Assembly (NCBI RefSeq): GCF_041740695.1
Contig: NZ_JBGSLK010000018.1
Coordinates: 56,251 to 120,250 of the forward strand
Direction of reading: 5' to 3'
Source of the DNA: Haliscomenobacter sp041740695
GTDB taxonomy: Bacteria > Bacteroidota > Bacteroidia > Chitinophagales > Saprospiraceae
DNA length: 64,000 bases
The notes below the pieces were generated by a model. It did no database searches and was not told the DNA's origin. It saw only the letters and a program-made list of their open reading frames with translations. The translations under genes were made by a program, and so were the position numbers. Shown piece after piece: positions 44,216 through 52,402 of this stretch (positions within the stretch are counted from its first letter, which is position 1; every line of letters starts with the position of its first letter).

Positions 44216-44367
44216 CCAACCCACGGATTTATCCGCAAGAATGGGTGTGGGTGTGAAGTGTGAAAGTGTGGGTGTGTTGGCTTTCCATTCCCGAAAAATA
44301 CCCGCCAACCCACGGATTTATCCGTGGGAGGCAACCATAAAAACCAACCCACGAATTTATTCGTGGG
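44216..44367 (+). repeat. Three copies of a REP-like hairpin between the cytochrome and yceI genes
   Basis: CCAACCCACGGATTTATCCG-type units occur at 44216-44235, 44305-44328 and 44344-44367. The second and third fold into perfect 8-bp stems (CCCACGGA/TCCGTGGG at 44309-44328 and CCCACGAA/TTCGTGGG at 44348-44367). The first has lost its 3' arm. Between copies 1 and 2 lies a TG-rich stretch of GGGTGTG units. Confidence 0.85.
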
Positions 44368-44403
44368 ATTCTCGAAGAGAAAAAAGAAAAAAACTTTAAT
44401 TCT

Positions 44404-44979
44404 ATGAACGCGACCCGCTTTTTCTTTCTGCTGATGCTGCTTGCCAGCATCACTACAACTACAAATGCCCAATCCAAGTACTTTACCCGTACCGGAACCG
44501 TCATCTTTGATGCCGAGGGCAAACTGGACGACATCGAAGAAATCAAAGCCAAAAATACTACAGCTACCTGTGTATTGGACGCCGCTACCGGGCAAATGGA
44601 ATGGGCTGTGACCATGAGCAAATTTGCTTTTTCCAACTCCCTGATGCAGAAACACTTCAACGAAAACTATGTTGAAAGTGAAAAATACCCCAAAGCAACC
44701 TTCAAAGGCAAAATCAACGACATCAGCAAAGTCAACTTTGACAAAGACGGAACCTATCCAATAGGGGTCATTGGAACCATGAACTTGCATGGCGTTACCA
44801 AAGAAGTGGACGTCAAAGGAGTCGTCACTGTCGAAAAAGGTAAAATTCTGGTAAATTCGGGTTTTGATATTCTACTCAAGGACTATAAAATTGATATTCC
44901 TACTGTGGTATTTATTAAAATTGCGAACAGTGCCAAAGTCAGCGTAAGCGCAGCCCTGGAAATCCTAAACGGTAAATAA
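44404..44979 (+). CDS. YceI family lipocalin-like protein
   Basis: A 191-residue exported YceI-domain protein with a signal peptide ending TTTNAQ. YceI proteins form a lipocalin-like barrel that binds isoprenoid or other lipid ligands in the periplasm. The family pattern is seen as FSNSLMQKHFNENYVESEKYPKATFKG and MNLHGVTKEVDVKG. The DUF5777 gene starts 5 bp behind it, so the two are cotranscribed; REP-like hairpins separate it from the cytochrome gene upstream. A link to quinone or haem chemistry is plausible from context but not shown. Confidence 0.92.
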   Translation: MNATRFFFLLMLLASITTTTNAQSKYFTRTGTVIFDAEGKLDDIEEIKAKNTTATCVLDAATGQMEWAVTMSKFAFSNSLMQKHFNENYVESEKYPKATFKGKINDISKVNFDKDGTYPIGVIGTMNLHGVTKEVDVKGVVTVEKGKILVNSGFDILLKDYKIDIPTVVFIKIANSAKVSVSAALEILNGK

Positions 44980-44984
44980 GTACG

Positions 44985-45890
44985 ATGAAAAAACTCTGGC
45001 ACCGATTAGCGCTATTGGCGCTTTTACTCAACATTAGCGGCAATCTCTTCGCTCAAGATGATAGCCTGCTGGGTTTACTAGGCGAAGAAGAAACCGGCGA
45101 CAAAGTGGTCAACGCCTTTAAGTCACCTCGGGTCATTAATGCCCACAGCATGGAAATGCTGGATGCAGGTGCACTTGATTTTCGGATTTTGCACCGTTTT
45201 GGCAAAATCAATCAAGGCTTCTACGACATGTTTGGTCTGGACAATGCCTCCATGCGGATGGGTTTTGATTATGGCCTCACGCCCAATCTTACGGTTGGGA
45301 TTGGTCGCAGTACTTCCCGCAAAGAGCTGGATGGTTTTTTGAAATACCGCTTGTTGTGGCAAAGCAGGGGCAGTAAAAGTGTTCCAGTTTCGGTGGTTTT
45401 GGTCGGAGGGCTTACCCACAATGGCTTAAAAGAGCCCTTTGCCAGTCTGGAGATTGAGCCAAATTTTGCCCGCCGGACGGCCTATTACACTCAGGCCATC
45501 GTCGGGCGCAAGTTCAGCGAAAAATTTTCAGCACAGTTGGTTCCCACCTGGTTGCACCGCAACATTGTGGAGAATGAATTGGAATCCAATGACATGGTTG
45601 CGCTAGGCATGGGCTTGCGTTACAAGTTTGTCAAACGGGTAGCACTGGTAGTCGATTATTACTATGCCTTCAATCGTTTTCCAGATGATCCAACTTACAA
45701 TCCTACCTCCATTGGTTTTGACATCGATACGGGTGGCCACGTTTTTCAATTGCATTTTTCCAATGCAGTGGGTATGAACGAGCGCGCCTTCCTGACCGAT
45801 GCCAACGGCAGTTGGTTGAATGGCGAAATTCAATTTGGTTTCAATCTTTCACGGGTGTTCCAGTTGAAGGAGAAGAATAAGAAGTCTTAA
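44985..45890 (+). CDS. DUF5777 family beta-barrel protein
   Basis: A 301-residue protein with a signal peptide ending GNLFAQ. The mature start (KVVNAFKSPRVINAHSMEML) and the MRMGFDYGLTPNLTVGIGRS stretch are typical of DUF5777 proteins, predicted outer-membrane barrels. It follows yceI by 5 bp and ends the cassette; a hairpin with T5 tail lies ~150 bp downstream. The function is unknown. The steady coupling to YceI and a cytochrome c domain protein suggests a shared envelope process. Confidence 0.85.
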   Translation: MKKLWHRLALLALLLNISGNLFAQDDSLLGLLGEEETGDKVVNAFKSPRVINAHSMEMLDAGALDFRILHRFGKINQGFYDMFGLDNASMRMGFDYGLTPNLTVGIGRSTSRKELDGFLKYRLLWQSRGSKSVPVSVVLVGGLTHNGLKEPFASLEIEPNFARRTAYYTQAIVGRKFSEKFSAQLVPTWLHRNIVENELESNDMVALGMGLRYKFVKRVALVVDYYYAFNRFPDDPTYNPTSIGFDIDTGGHVFQLHFSNAVGMNERAFLTDANGSWLNGEIQFGFNLSRVFQLKEKNKKS

Positions 45891-45910
45891 TAGAGCAATG
45901 CGTTTTATAT

Positions 45911-46046
45911 CCTAAGTAGTGGGGCAAAAATAAGTGCTCATTTTTCTTGAGCCAAAGGATTAGATAAGACACTTGAAATTAAGCGTTTACTCATCTAATC
46001 CTTTGGCAAAATGAGCACTTATTTTTTTATCGCCCTTAAGAGGTGG
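45911..46046. repeat. Right copy of the cassette-flanking repeat, carrying a nested palindrome
   Basis: The outer parts (45911-45932 and ~46015-46046) correspond to the inverse of the left copy at 43340-43395. About 80 bp is added in between (from ~45933 to ~46014). That addition is itself palindromic: AAGTGCTCATTTT ... GCCAAAGGATTAGAT on the left pairs with ATCTAATCCTTTGGCAAAATGAGCACTT on the right, with a short AT-rich loop and a 6-base bulge (TCTTGA). Confidence 0.88.
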
Positions 46047-46074
46047 TCCTGAAGTATTGGGAGCACCTCTTTTT
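46039..46074 (+). terminator. Terminator behind the cytochrome/YceI/DUF5777 cassette
   Basis: AGAGGTG (46039-46045) pairs with CACCTCT (46064-46070) and is followed by TTTT. It ends plus-strand transcription just before the convergent metalloprotease gene. Confidence 0.65.
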
Positions 46075-46075
46075 G

Positions 46076-47314
46076 CTACAAACTAATCATCTTCGCCCCT
46101 CGAATCCTCGCTCCATCCTCGGCTACCACTTTTCCTCTTGCCCCTAAAAACCGACGCGGGGCATCAATTCCCTCCCAGCTCAGTCCACAAGCATTGTGCA
46201 AAAGCGCGCCACTACCCAATTCTAAACGTCCACCCGGTTCGATCGTAATGCGGGTATTTTCAGGTAAAGACACTCGGGATTGAATGCGCAGCACTGCCCC
46301 GGCAACAATTGTGAGGTTCCCGTACAAGTCTTTATCTCCCTTCCAAACTACTGTATCTGTAATTGTCAAATCATAATCAGGCAAGCGTTTGCACCAGTAG
46401 GGGATTAAAAAACGGCGTTCAAAACTGCTGGTATCGGCCATCCGGGCTTGCATGGTGCCGATTTGGCAAGGCGAAAGGGCATTTTGTAGCGCATTGTAAT
46501 CCATCATATTGTTGGAGGCAGCGGTATCGCAGGGTGGGTCGGGGGTCTGATTCCAACAGGGGTTGCCATGTGCTGGCGTATCGTCGCAACCATCGTTGTA
46601 AAAGGCATGAGCCAGGCCCAGGAAGTGCCCCACTTCGTGGTTCAGGATGCCCCGATATACCCAGGCGGGTTGTTTGCTCTCGAACATGCCCGCCATTTTG
46701 ATTGCATTGCCCAGCATCACCCCTACTCCACCGCCCTGATGTTCGGGATGGTGAGGCATGATGAAAATATTGAGCACCGAATCCCCTTGTACCCGGTATT
46801 TTTTAATCACTTCCATCCGATCCAAATTGGCAGCAGGGCCTTTATGGATGTAAAAACTCAGCGTATCATCGTAATGAAAATAGACGCCCTGATCCGGTGC
46901 TCCGGGGGAGGAAGCAGTCAACTCGTACTGATACCGAGGCTGAATGACCGGCAAGTTATTGCGGTAGGGTTGCCACAGTTTGTGGTTCTTTTGGAGGTCC
47001 AGATTGGCGTAATAGATCAAGTCTTTGGCCAAACGGATGGCTTCTTCTCCTTCGTAATTGTAGGCACGGCTGCGGGTGTTCATAAAATGCACATTCAAGC
47101 GCAGGTAGCGAATGGGGCTATGGTTGAGGTACGCAGTATCGGGCACATAATGCTCTGGATTGCGGTAAATGATGTTGAGGCGGCGCGGGCGTTGGTCCGG
47201 GCTCGCACTAGCTTCTCGCCGGATGATTTTTTTGGCGGGCAGCCATTTTTGTGCCAGCACGGGCAAAGGGAGGATGAAGATACATAACCCCAAAAATCCC
47301 TTTGCCCAATGCAT
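46076..47314 (-). CDS. M43 (pappalysin-type) zinc metalloprotease
   Basis: A 412-residue exported metzincin with a signal peptide (MHWAKGFLGLCIFILPLPVLAQ). The extended zinc motif HEVGHFLGLAH lies near residues 222-232 and the Met-turn in NNMMDYN near 266. Cysteines after the zinc site (GCDDTP, NPCW, PPCD) match M43 proteins. The C-terminal ~90 residues look like short beta-helix coils (VLRIQSRVSLPENTRITIEPGGRLELGSG). Secreted M43 enzymes in this phylum often end in a T9SS sorting domain; none is visible here. It lies ~100 bp behind the TPM gene on the same strand. Confidence 0.92.
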   Translation of the reverse strand: MHWAKGFLGLCIFILPLPVLAQKWLPAKKIIRREASASPDQRPRRLNIIYRNPEHYVPDTAYLNHSPIRYLRLNVHFMNTRSRAYNYEGEEAIRLAKDLIYYANLDLQKNHKLWQPYRNNLPVIQPRYQYELTASSPGAPDQGVYFHYDDTLSFYIHKGPAANLDRMEVIKKYRVQGDSVLNIFIMPHHPEHQGGGVGVMLGNAIKMAGMFESKQPAWVYRGILNHEVGHFLGLAHAFYNDGCDDTPAHGNPCWNQTPDPPCDTAASNNMMDYNALQNALSPCQIGTMQARMADTSSFERRFLIPYWCKRLPDYDLTITDTVVWKGDKDLYGNLTIVAGAVLRIQSRVSLPENTRITIEPGGRLELGSGALLHNACGLSWEGIDAPRRFLGARGKVVAEDGARIRGAKMISL

Positions 47315-47417
47315 ATTTCACGATTTAGATATACAGACTGTCAGAATCAGTATCACAAATAATTGAAGGAATAAAAGTCTCTCAACTTCTGAACTCCTAA
47401 TCTTTTCACAACTCAAT

Positions 47418-48221
47418 TTACCAGTCTCCACCAGCACCACCACCGTCAAAGCCATCGCTACCGCCAAAGCCTCCCCAGTCGTCGCCTCCACTGCCGCCCC
47501 AGTCGCTATTGCGATCCGAGCCACCACCACCAAAGCCACCGCCGGGGAAAATTATCCAGCCGCCACCTGGGCCATTGCCACGGTCATTGTAGCGCCCACC
47601 GCCGTAATATCCCCCGCCAGCCTGGGCAGAACGCCGGGAAAGATAGCGGAACATGGTGATGACGGAGAAAATGATGAGCAGTAAGATAAAGAAAGACATG
47701 GCCCCACCTTTTCCTGTATCTTTGCTCTTATCAGCTTTGTATTCACCCGCAGCAACCTTGATGATGTCATTTACAGCCCCATCCAGGCCTGCATAAAAGT
47801 CACCTTTTTTAAACGCTGGTGTGATGGTGTTTTCGATGATGCGTTTCGAGAGGGCATCTGTCAAGAAGCCCTGTACACCTACGTTGGTGACGATGCGGAT
47901 TTTGCGCTCGGCTTGCGCCACATAAATCAGCACCCCATTGTCTTTGTCTTTTTGGCCAATGCCCCAGGCTTGGGCCAAGCGGAAGGAATATTCAAAAGCA
48001 TCTTCACCTTCCAGGGATCGGTCAATAACTATCGCAATTTGAGTAGAAGTTGAATCTTCGTAAGCCCGCAATTTTTGCTCCAGCGCATTGGCTTGTGCCG
48101 GACTCAATACACCCGCGTAATCGTTCACCATCGTTTGTGGGCGTGCGGGAATTTCTTTGGCAAAAACCCCATTCAGTAGCCACAGTGAACTCAACAACAA
48201 CAGCAGGGATTTCATTTTCAT
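47418..48221 (-). CDS. TPM-domain membrane protein with Gly-rich tail (YgcG type)
   Basis: A 267-residue protein with signal peptide (LLLLLSSLWLLNGVFA), a TPM domain (~30-160: VNDYAGVLSP, IAIVIDRSLEG, NGVLIYVAQAERKIRIVTNVG), one transmembrane helix (~175-195, FFILLLIIFSVITMF) and a Gly/Asp/Trp-rich tail. This is the YgcG/TPM_phosphatase layout, found next to LemA in many bacteria. The role is unclear; envelope stress or photosystem-repair-like functions are proposed for relatives. It is the third gene of the lemA-TPM-TPM operon. Confidence 0.9.
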   Translation of the reverse strand: MKMKSLLLLLSSLWLLNGVFAKEIPARPQTMVNDYAGVLSPAQANALEQKLRAYEDSTSTQIAIVIDRSLEGEDAFEYSFRLAQAWGIGQKDKDNGVLIYVAQAERKIRIVTNVGVQGFLTDALSKRIIENTITPAFKKGDFYAGLDGAVNDIIKVAAGEYKADKSKDTGKGGAMSFFILLLIIFSVITMFRYLSRRSAQAGGGYYGGGRYNDRGNGPGGGWIIFPGGGFGGGGSDRNSDWGGSGGDDWGGFGGSDGFDGGGAGGDW

Positions 48222-48258
48222 CGACTAATGGTTTAAGAACAGGTTCTAAACACAAGAC

Positions 48259-48699
48259 CTACATGTCGTAGGAAATATCATCTGGCAGTTCGTTCGGATT
48301 TTCTTCGCCTCCATCCAGAGCAGGAAAATATTTGTGGAGTTTGGCACCAATGAGGCGCACTCCAGCGCAGAGGCCTTCGGCAAAATCCTTGTCGCGGAAA
48401 TGCTTCAACATTTCATCGCGGACGTTGACCCAAAAACCGTTCATCACTTGGTCGTGAATTCCTTTGTCGCCAATAATGACCAACTGATGGTCTTTGGGTA
48501 CAATAAAAATCAGTACCCCATTCCGTTCCTGGGTATTGGCCATTTTGAGGTGGTCAAATACCTCCAGGGCATCTTCCCAGGCCGTTTTGTGTACTTTGCC
48601 TTGTAGATGTATCCGAATTTCACCAGTCGTTGCCACTTCTGCTTCTTTGATGCAGTCGATGACACGCTTTTCTTCGTCGGATGACAGAAATTTGATCAT
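48259..48699 (-). CDS. Soluble TPM-domain protein
   Basis: A ~146-residue TPM-domain protein without signal peptide. I chose the ATG at 48699 (MIKFLSSDEEKRVIDC) because the frame upstream runs through a palindromic repeat and encodes low-complexity SQPSQPS. The domain shows ATTGEIRIHLQGK, NGVLIFIVPKDHQLVIIGDKGIH and a short acidic tail. It lies between lemA and the membrane TPM gene (37 bp to the latter), forming the typical LemA/TPM/TPM set. Confidence 0.88.
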   Translation of the reverse strand: MIKFLSSDEEKRVIDCIKEAEVATTGEIRIHLQGKVHKTAWEDALEVFDHLKMANTQERNGVLIFIVPKDHQLVIIGDKGIHDQVMNGFWVNVRDEMLKHFRDKDFAEGLCAGVRLIGAKLHKYFPALDGGEENPNELPDDISYDM

Positions 48700-48708
48700 A
48701 ATGGCGAG

Positions 48709-48815
48709 TTGGGTTGAGGAAGGTTGAGAAGGTTGAGAAGGTTGAGCGGCTAAATTAGATGTGAGCATTTGTGTCGCTCGCGGCAGCCTAAACCTTCTCA
48801 ACTTCACTCAACCTC
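48709..48815. repeat. Palindrome of GGTTGAG units between lemA and TPM genes
   Basis: AAGGTTGAG is repeated three times in tandem around 48720-48746, preceded by GGGTTGAGG. An inverted counterpart (AACCTTCTCAACTTCACTCAACCTCC) lies at about 48790-48815. The arms are imperfect. It sits inside an apparent operon, so it may act as a partial terminator or mRNA processing structure. Confidence 0.75.
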
Positions 48816-48822
48816 CTAAACT

Positions 48823-49413
48823 TTAGTCAAATTTTACATCCGGAGCATCCTGAGCGTTCTCCTCAGCCTGGAATTGTGATTTTTGTTTGAAGCCTGCCAT
48901 ACCTGCAACGAGACTGGCCGGGAAACGGCGGACTTTTTTATTGTACGCTGTGGACACATCGTTGTAATTGTCCCGGGCCACTTTGATGCGGTTTTCAGTG
49001 CCTTCCAACTGTGATTGGAGCTCCAAAAACGATTGATTGGCTTTTAGCTCTGGATATTGCTCCGCAATCACCATCAGGCGACCCAAGGACTGGGAAATCC
49101 CCCCTTGAGCTTGTTGAAAAGCAGCCAATTGTTCAGGTGTAGCATTGGCAGGATCAATGGTGATACTGGTTGCTTTCGAACGGGCTTCTATCACTGCTGT
49201 CAATGTGCTTTTTTCAAAATTAGCCACCCCTTTTACGGTATTGACCAAATTGGGGATTAGATCAGCCCGCCGCTGATAGGCAGATTGGACTTTGGACCAT
49301 GCATTGTCTACATCTTCATCTGCATTGACCATTCCGTTGTAGGTGCTGCAACCTCCCAAGAGTGCAATTAGCCCCACGAGGATAAGTACTACTGCACTAA
49401 CTAAATTCTTCAT
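48823..49413 (-). CDS. lemA: LemA family lipoprotein
   Basis: A 196-residue LemA protein with an N-terminal hydrophobic segment ending in the lipobox-like LGGC (Cys22). The family signature is complete: DNAWSKVQSAYQRRADLIPNLVNTVKG, then helical regions with LEGTENRIKVARDNYNDVSTAYN and the closing RRFPASLVAGMAGFKQKSQF. LemA proteins are helical membrane-associated proteins of uncertain role, regularly linked to TPM proteins as here. It is the first gene of the operon. Confidence 0.95.
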   Translation of the reverse strand: MKNLVSAVVLILVGLIALLGGCSTYNGMVNADEDVDNAWSKVQSAYQRRADLIPNLVNTVKGVANFEKSTLTAVIEARSKATSITIDPANATPEQLAAFQQAQGGISQSLGRLMVIAEQYPELKANQSFLELQSQLEGTENRIKVARDNYNDVSTAYNKKVRRFPASLVAGMAGFKQKSQFQAEENAQDAPDVKFD

Positions 49414-49551
49414 TGTATTGGTTTTTTAGAAATTTTCAAAATCTGGAACAATATTGGACTGAAAAGAACTGTCTCCGAAAAATTTCCTCCCAATTGCTAC
49501 AAATTTTCGGCGAATTGGGTCTTTTTTGGCTTGACCAAGGTAATAAAAGTT

Positions 49552-50634
49552 TTACTTATTTGAGTCCAAAAACAATCGAACCAAATCTTCTGCCGCATGA
49601 AAGGGCGATTGTTTCTGAATCAACACCTCAGCTTCCTTTTCGTTCAGCAATGCCGCCACCTGCGGATGATGATAAAACTGCTCCCGTAGAGACTGCTGGA
49701 TGGTTTCATGTAGCCAATAGCGGGACTGGGACTGGCGTTGGTGTTGAAAAAACCCATTCGACTCGATAAAATTCCGAAATTCCTGTATCACCCCCCAGAT
49801 CTCGGCTATCCCGATTCCACTCAAAGCGGAGCAAGTCAGCACCTGTACAGTCCAATGGCTGACTTTGGGTGGAAATAGGTGGAGGGCATTGCGGTAATCT
49901 GCGGCCGCGCGTTTGGCTTTTGGCTGATTGTCGCCATCGGCTTTATTCACCGCAATCAGATCTGCCATTTCTACTATACCTCTTTTGATGCCCTGAAGTT
50001 CATCACCTGCGCCAGGAAGTAGCAATAAAAGAAAAAAATCGACCATAGAGTGCACCGCTACCTCAGATTGCCCGACGCCTACGGTTTCGATGATGAGGGT
50101 GTCAAACCCGGCGGCTTCGCACAAAATCAGCGTTTCCCGCGTTTTGCGGGCCACCCCACCGAGGGATTCTCCAGCCGCCGAAGGACGGATGTATACACTT
50201 GGGTCAGCTGAGAGTTTGGCCATCCGCGTTTTATCGCCCAGGATGCTGCCTTTGCTGATTTGGCTGCTGGGATCGATGGCCAACACGGCTAACTTGCGCC
50301 CACTCGCGCTCAAGTTTTGCCCCAAGGCTTCGATAAATGTACTTTTCCCTACCCCAGGCACTCCAGTAATGCCGATGCGAATGGAGTTTCCACTGTAGGG
50401 CAAACAGGCTTCGATGATCTCATGGGCTAGGATCTGATGCTTGACCTGTTTGCTTTCAATTAGAGTAATGGCTTGACTCAACAAGACCCGATCACCCCCC
50501 AAAATACCCGCAATGTATTCGCCCGCCTGACTGCGTTTGCGCCTGGTTTTGGGTGTCCAGTCGGGATTCAGCGAAGCAGGTTGTGGAATGCCTTTTTGAA
50601 CAGAAGGAGTCGTATCGTCTTTTGGGTCTGCCAT
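49552..50634 (-). CDS. meaB: Methylmalonyl-CoA mutase-associated GTPase MeaB
   Basis: A 360-residue G3E-family GTPase that protects and reloads the B12 cofactor of methylmalonyl-CoA mutase. The ATG at 50634 is chosen because the longer frame would overlap the upstream gene. Motifs are GITGVPGVGKSTFIEAL (P-loop, ~90), the MeaB-specific AIDPSSQISKGSILGDKTRM, VETVGVGQSE and NKADGD (G4). The upstream paaG-like gene ends 10 bp before the start, so the two form an operon. The mutase itself is not in the window. Confidence 0.95.
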   Translation of the reverse strand: MADPKDDTTPSVQKGIPQPASLNPDWTPKTRRKRSQAGEYIAGILGGDRVLLSQAITLIESKQVKHQILAHEIIEACLPYSGNSIRIGITGVPGVGKSTFIEALGQNLSASGRKLAVLAIDPSSQISKGSILGDKTRMAKLSADPSVYIRPSAAGESLGGVARKTRETLILCEAAGFDTLIIETVGVGQSEVAVHSMVDFFLLLLLPGAGDELQGIKRGIVEMADLIAVNKADGDNQPKAKRAAADYRNALHLFPPKVSHWTVQVLTCSALSGIGIAEIWGVIQEFRNFIESNGFFQHQRQSQSRYWLHETIQQSLREQFYHHPQVAALLNEKEAEVLIQKQSPFHAAEDLVRLFLDSNK

Positions 50635-50644
50635 GAATTTGTTT

Positions 50645-51421
50645 CTACTTACCTTTAAATTGTGGCTGCCTTTTTTCCAAAAAAGCCTGCACGCCTTCAG
50701 CAAAATCAGCACTTGCCCCTGCCTGGCCTTGCAAGTCCATTTCCAGTTGCAATTGTTGCGCCAGGGAATGCCCATCCGATTGCCGAATGGCTTGTTTGAT
50801 CAAACCCAATGCGTAAGTGGGCATGGCGGACAATTTTTCAGCTAGTGCCCAGGAAGCAGTTGCAAAATCTACATCGGCATAAACTTCGTAAATCATCCCC
50901 ATATTTCGCGCCTCAGTAGCGCTGATTTTTTCGCCTAACATCATTAAGGCAGTTGCCCGTTGTTTGCCAACCAAACGTGGCAAGGTGAAGGTACCGCCAC
51001 TGTCCGGCACCAGCCCTATTTTGCTGAAAGCCTGAATAAAGCTGGCCGATTGAGTGGCTACCACTAGGTCACAAATCAAGGCCAAATTGGCCCCGGCCCC
51101 CGCTGCAACACCATTTACCGCCGCTACTACAGGTTTGGGTAAATTATTGATTTGTAAAATGATGGGGTGGTAATATTCCCCCAACAATTCATCAAAAGTT
51201 GGTGGATTCGGTTCCTGTAGTTCATTGAGATCTTGTCCAGCACAAAAAGCTTTGCCCGTACCACTGAGGTAAACAGCCCGAATGTCATCGTCACTTGCAC
51301 AACTATTTAACGCTTCCTGAAGGGCTTTGCCCATAGGTCGATTCAAACTATTGTACACAGCAGGTCGATTCATGGTCACTCGAGCAACCTGGCCAATTTT
51401 TTCAAAAAGAATACTTTCCAT
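50645..51421 (-). CDS. paaG: PaaG-like enoyl-CoA hydratase/isomerase
   Basis: A 258-residue crotonase-fold protein. The oxyanion-hole motifs FCAGQDLNEL (~62) and NGVAAGAGANLAL are present, and the active-site segment GLVPDSGGTFTLPRLVG has Asp where hydratases have Glu, as in PaaG. The C-terminal LIKQAIRQS and KRQPQFKGK also match E. coli PaaG, the ring 1,2-epoxyphenylacetyl-CoA isomerase (oxepin-CoA forming). No other paa gene is near, so it may serve general acyl-CoA isomerisation. It precedes meaB by 10 bp. Confidence 0.85.
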   Translation of the reverse strand: MESILFEKIGQVARVTMNRPAVYNSLNRPMGKALQEALNSCASDDDIRAVYLSGTGKAFCAGQDLNELQEPNPPTFDELLGEYYHPIILQINNLPKPVVAAVNGVAAGAGANLALICDLVVATQSASFIQAFSKIGLVPDSGGTFTLPRLVGKQRATALMMLGEKISATEARNMGMIYEVYADVDFATASWALAEKLSAMPTYALGLIKQAIRQSDGHSLAQQLQLEMDLQGQAGASADFAEGVQAFLEKRQPQFKGK

Positions 51422-51590
51422 TTGCTTTTATTGGTTTACGATGGTTTCCAAAAAGGCTCCTTTCAAATGTACTATAGGAAAAAGGATTTTTTGAAAAAAA
51501 ATGAATTTCTCATTTCACTTTCTACCGCTTTATCTTGTTCTATCTGTACCTTCGAAACATGCTCTTGACTAATGCTACAAAATTCTTCCC

Positions 51591-52400
51591 ATGGAGAAGC
51601 AGTTTATTCAAAAACTCTACGAGTCACATCGGCAAGCCCAACAAATGCCTTCCCCTTCCACCATTTCTACTTGGGTCAATGGTATTTTGGGGCTTTTGTT
51701 TCCTGAATTTTCGGACCATCGCTTTGCCAATCCACGCGAATTTGAGCAACATTTCCATATGCTCAAGTTGGAATTGAACAAAATCCTGGATACTGCCGAT
51801 GGTTCCTTGCATACCAAAGCGCCAGAATTAGAGGGCGAATTTATGTCCTGCTTACCCAAGGTACGCGATTTGCTGATCAAAGATGCCGAAGCCATCCTCA
51901 AGGGTGACCCTGCCGCAACCGATCTACCCGAAGTGATCCGCACCTACCCTGGCTTTTATGCCATAGCAGTCTATCGCCTGTCGCACGAGTTGTACGAAAT
52001 GCGGATTCCACTCATTCCCCGGATTTTGACCGAATATGCGCACAGTCGTACCGGAGTAGACATTCACCCCTCCGCAGAGATTGGGGAAAACTTCTGCATC
52101 GACCACGGTACGGGAATCGTCATCGGGGGCACCTCAAACATTGGCAACAATGTAAAAATTTACCAGGGCGTTACGCTCGGTGCCTTAAGTGTCAAAAAAG
52201 AACTGGCGGCCGTCAAACGGCATCCGACCATTGAAGACAATGTGGTGATTTATTCCGGTGCTACCATTTTGGGAGGCGAAACTGTGATTGGCCACAGCAG
52301 CGTCATCGGCGGCAACGTATGGGTCACCAAAAGTGTGCCGCCCTTCAGTCGGGTGTATTACAGCTCCAACGACAGTCACCAGCAAAAATCCAACGTTTAA
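51591..52400 (+). CDS. cysE: Serine O-acetyltransferase
   Basis: A 269-residue enzyme that acetylates L-serine with acetyl-CoA, the first step of cysteine synthesis. The C-terminal left-handed beta-helix shows hexapeptide repeats and the catalytic region GVDIHPSAEIGENFCIDHGTGIVIG, followed by KRHPTIEDNVVIYSGATILG. The longer N-terminal helical part fits the EpsC/SAT type of Bacteroidota. The cysM gene starts 2 bp after the stop codon, so the two enzymes act in sequence from one mRNA. Confidence 0.96.
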   Translation: MEKQFIQKLYESHRQAQQMPSPSTISTWVNGILGLLFPEFSDHRFANPREFEQHFHMLKLELNKILDTADGSLHTKAPELEGEFMSCLPKVRDLLIKDAEAILKGDPAATDLPEVIRTYPGFYAIAVYRLSHELYEMRIPLIPRILTEYAHSRTGVDIHPSAEIGENFCIDHGTGIVIGGTSNIGNNVKIYQGVTLGALSVKKELAAVKRHPTIEDNVVIYSGATILGGETVIGHSSVIGGNVWVTKSVPPFSRVYYSSNDSHQQKSNV

Positions 52401-52402
52401 TT

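Noticed and set aside
44242..44280. GGGTGTG-rich stretch as a possible G-quadruplex
   Set aside because: The G runs are mostly of three but interrupted by TGAAG and irregular; I could not support a stable quadruplex by eye.
43340..46046. Flanking inverted repeats as the ends of an insertion sequence
   Set aside because: The enclosed genes are a cytochrome, YceI and DUF5777; no transposase or recombinase is present, so it was reported as a repeat-flanked cassette only.
48700..48807. Longer start for the soluble TPM protein
   Set aside because: The extra 36 codons run through the GGTTGAG palindrome and encode SQPSQPS low-complexity sequence, while family members begin near MIKFLSSDEE.
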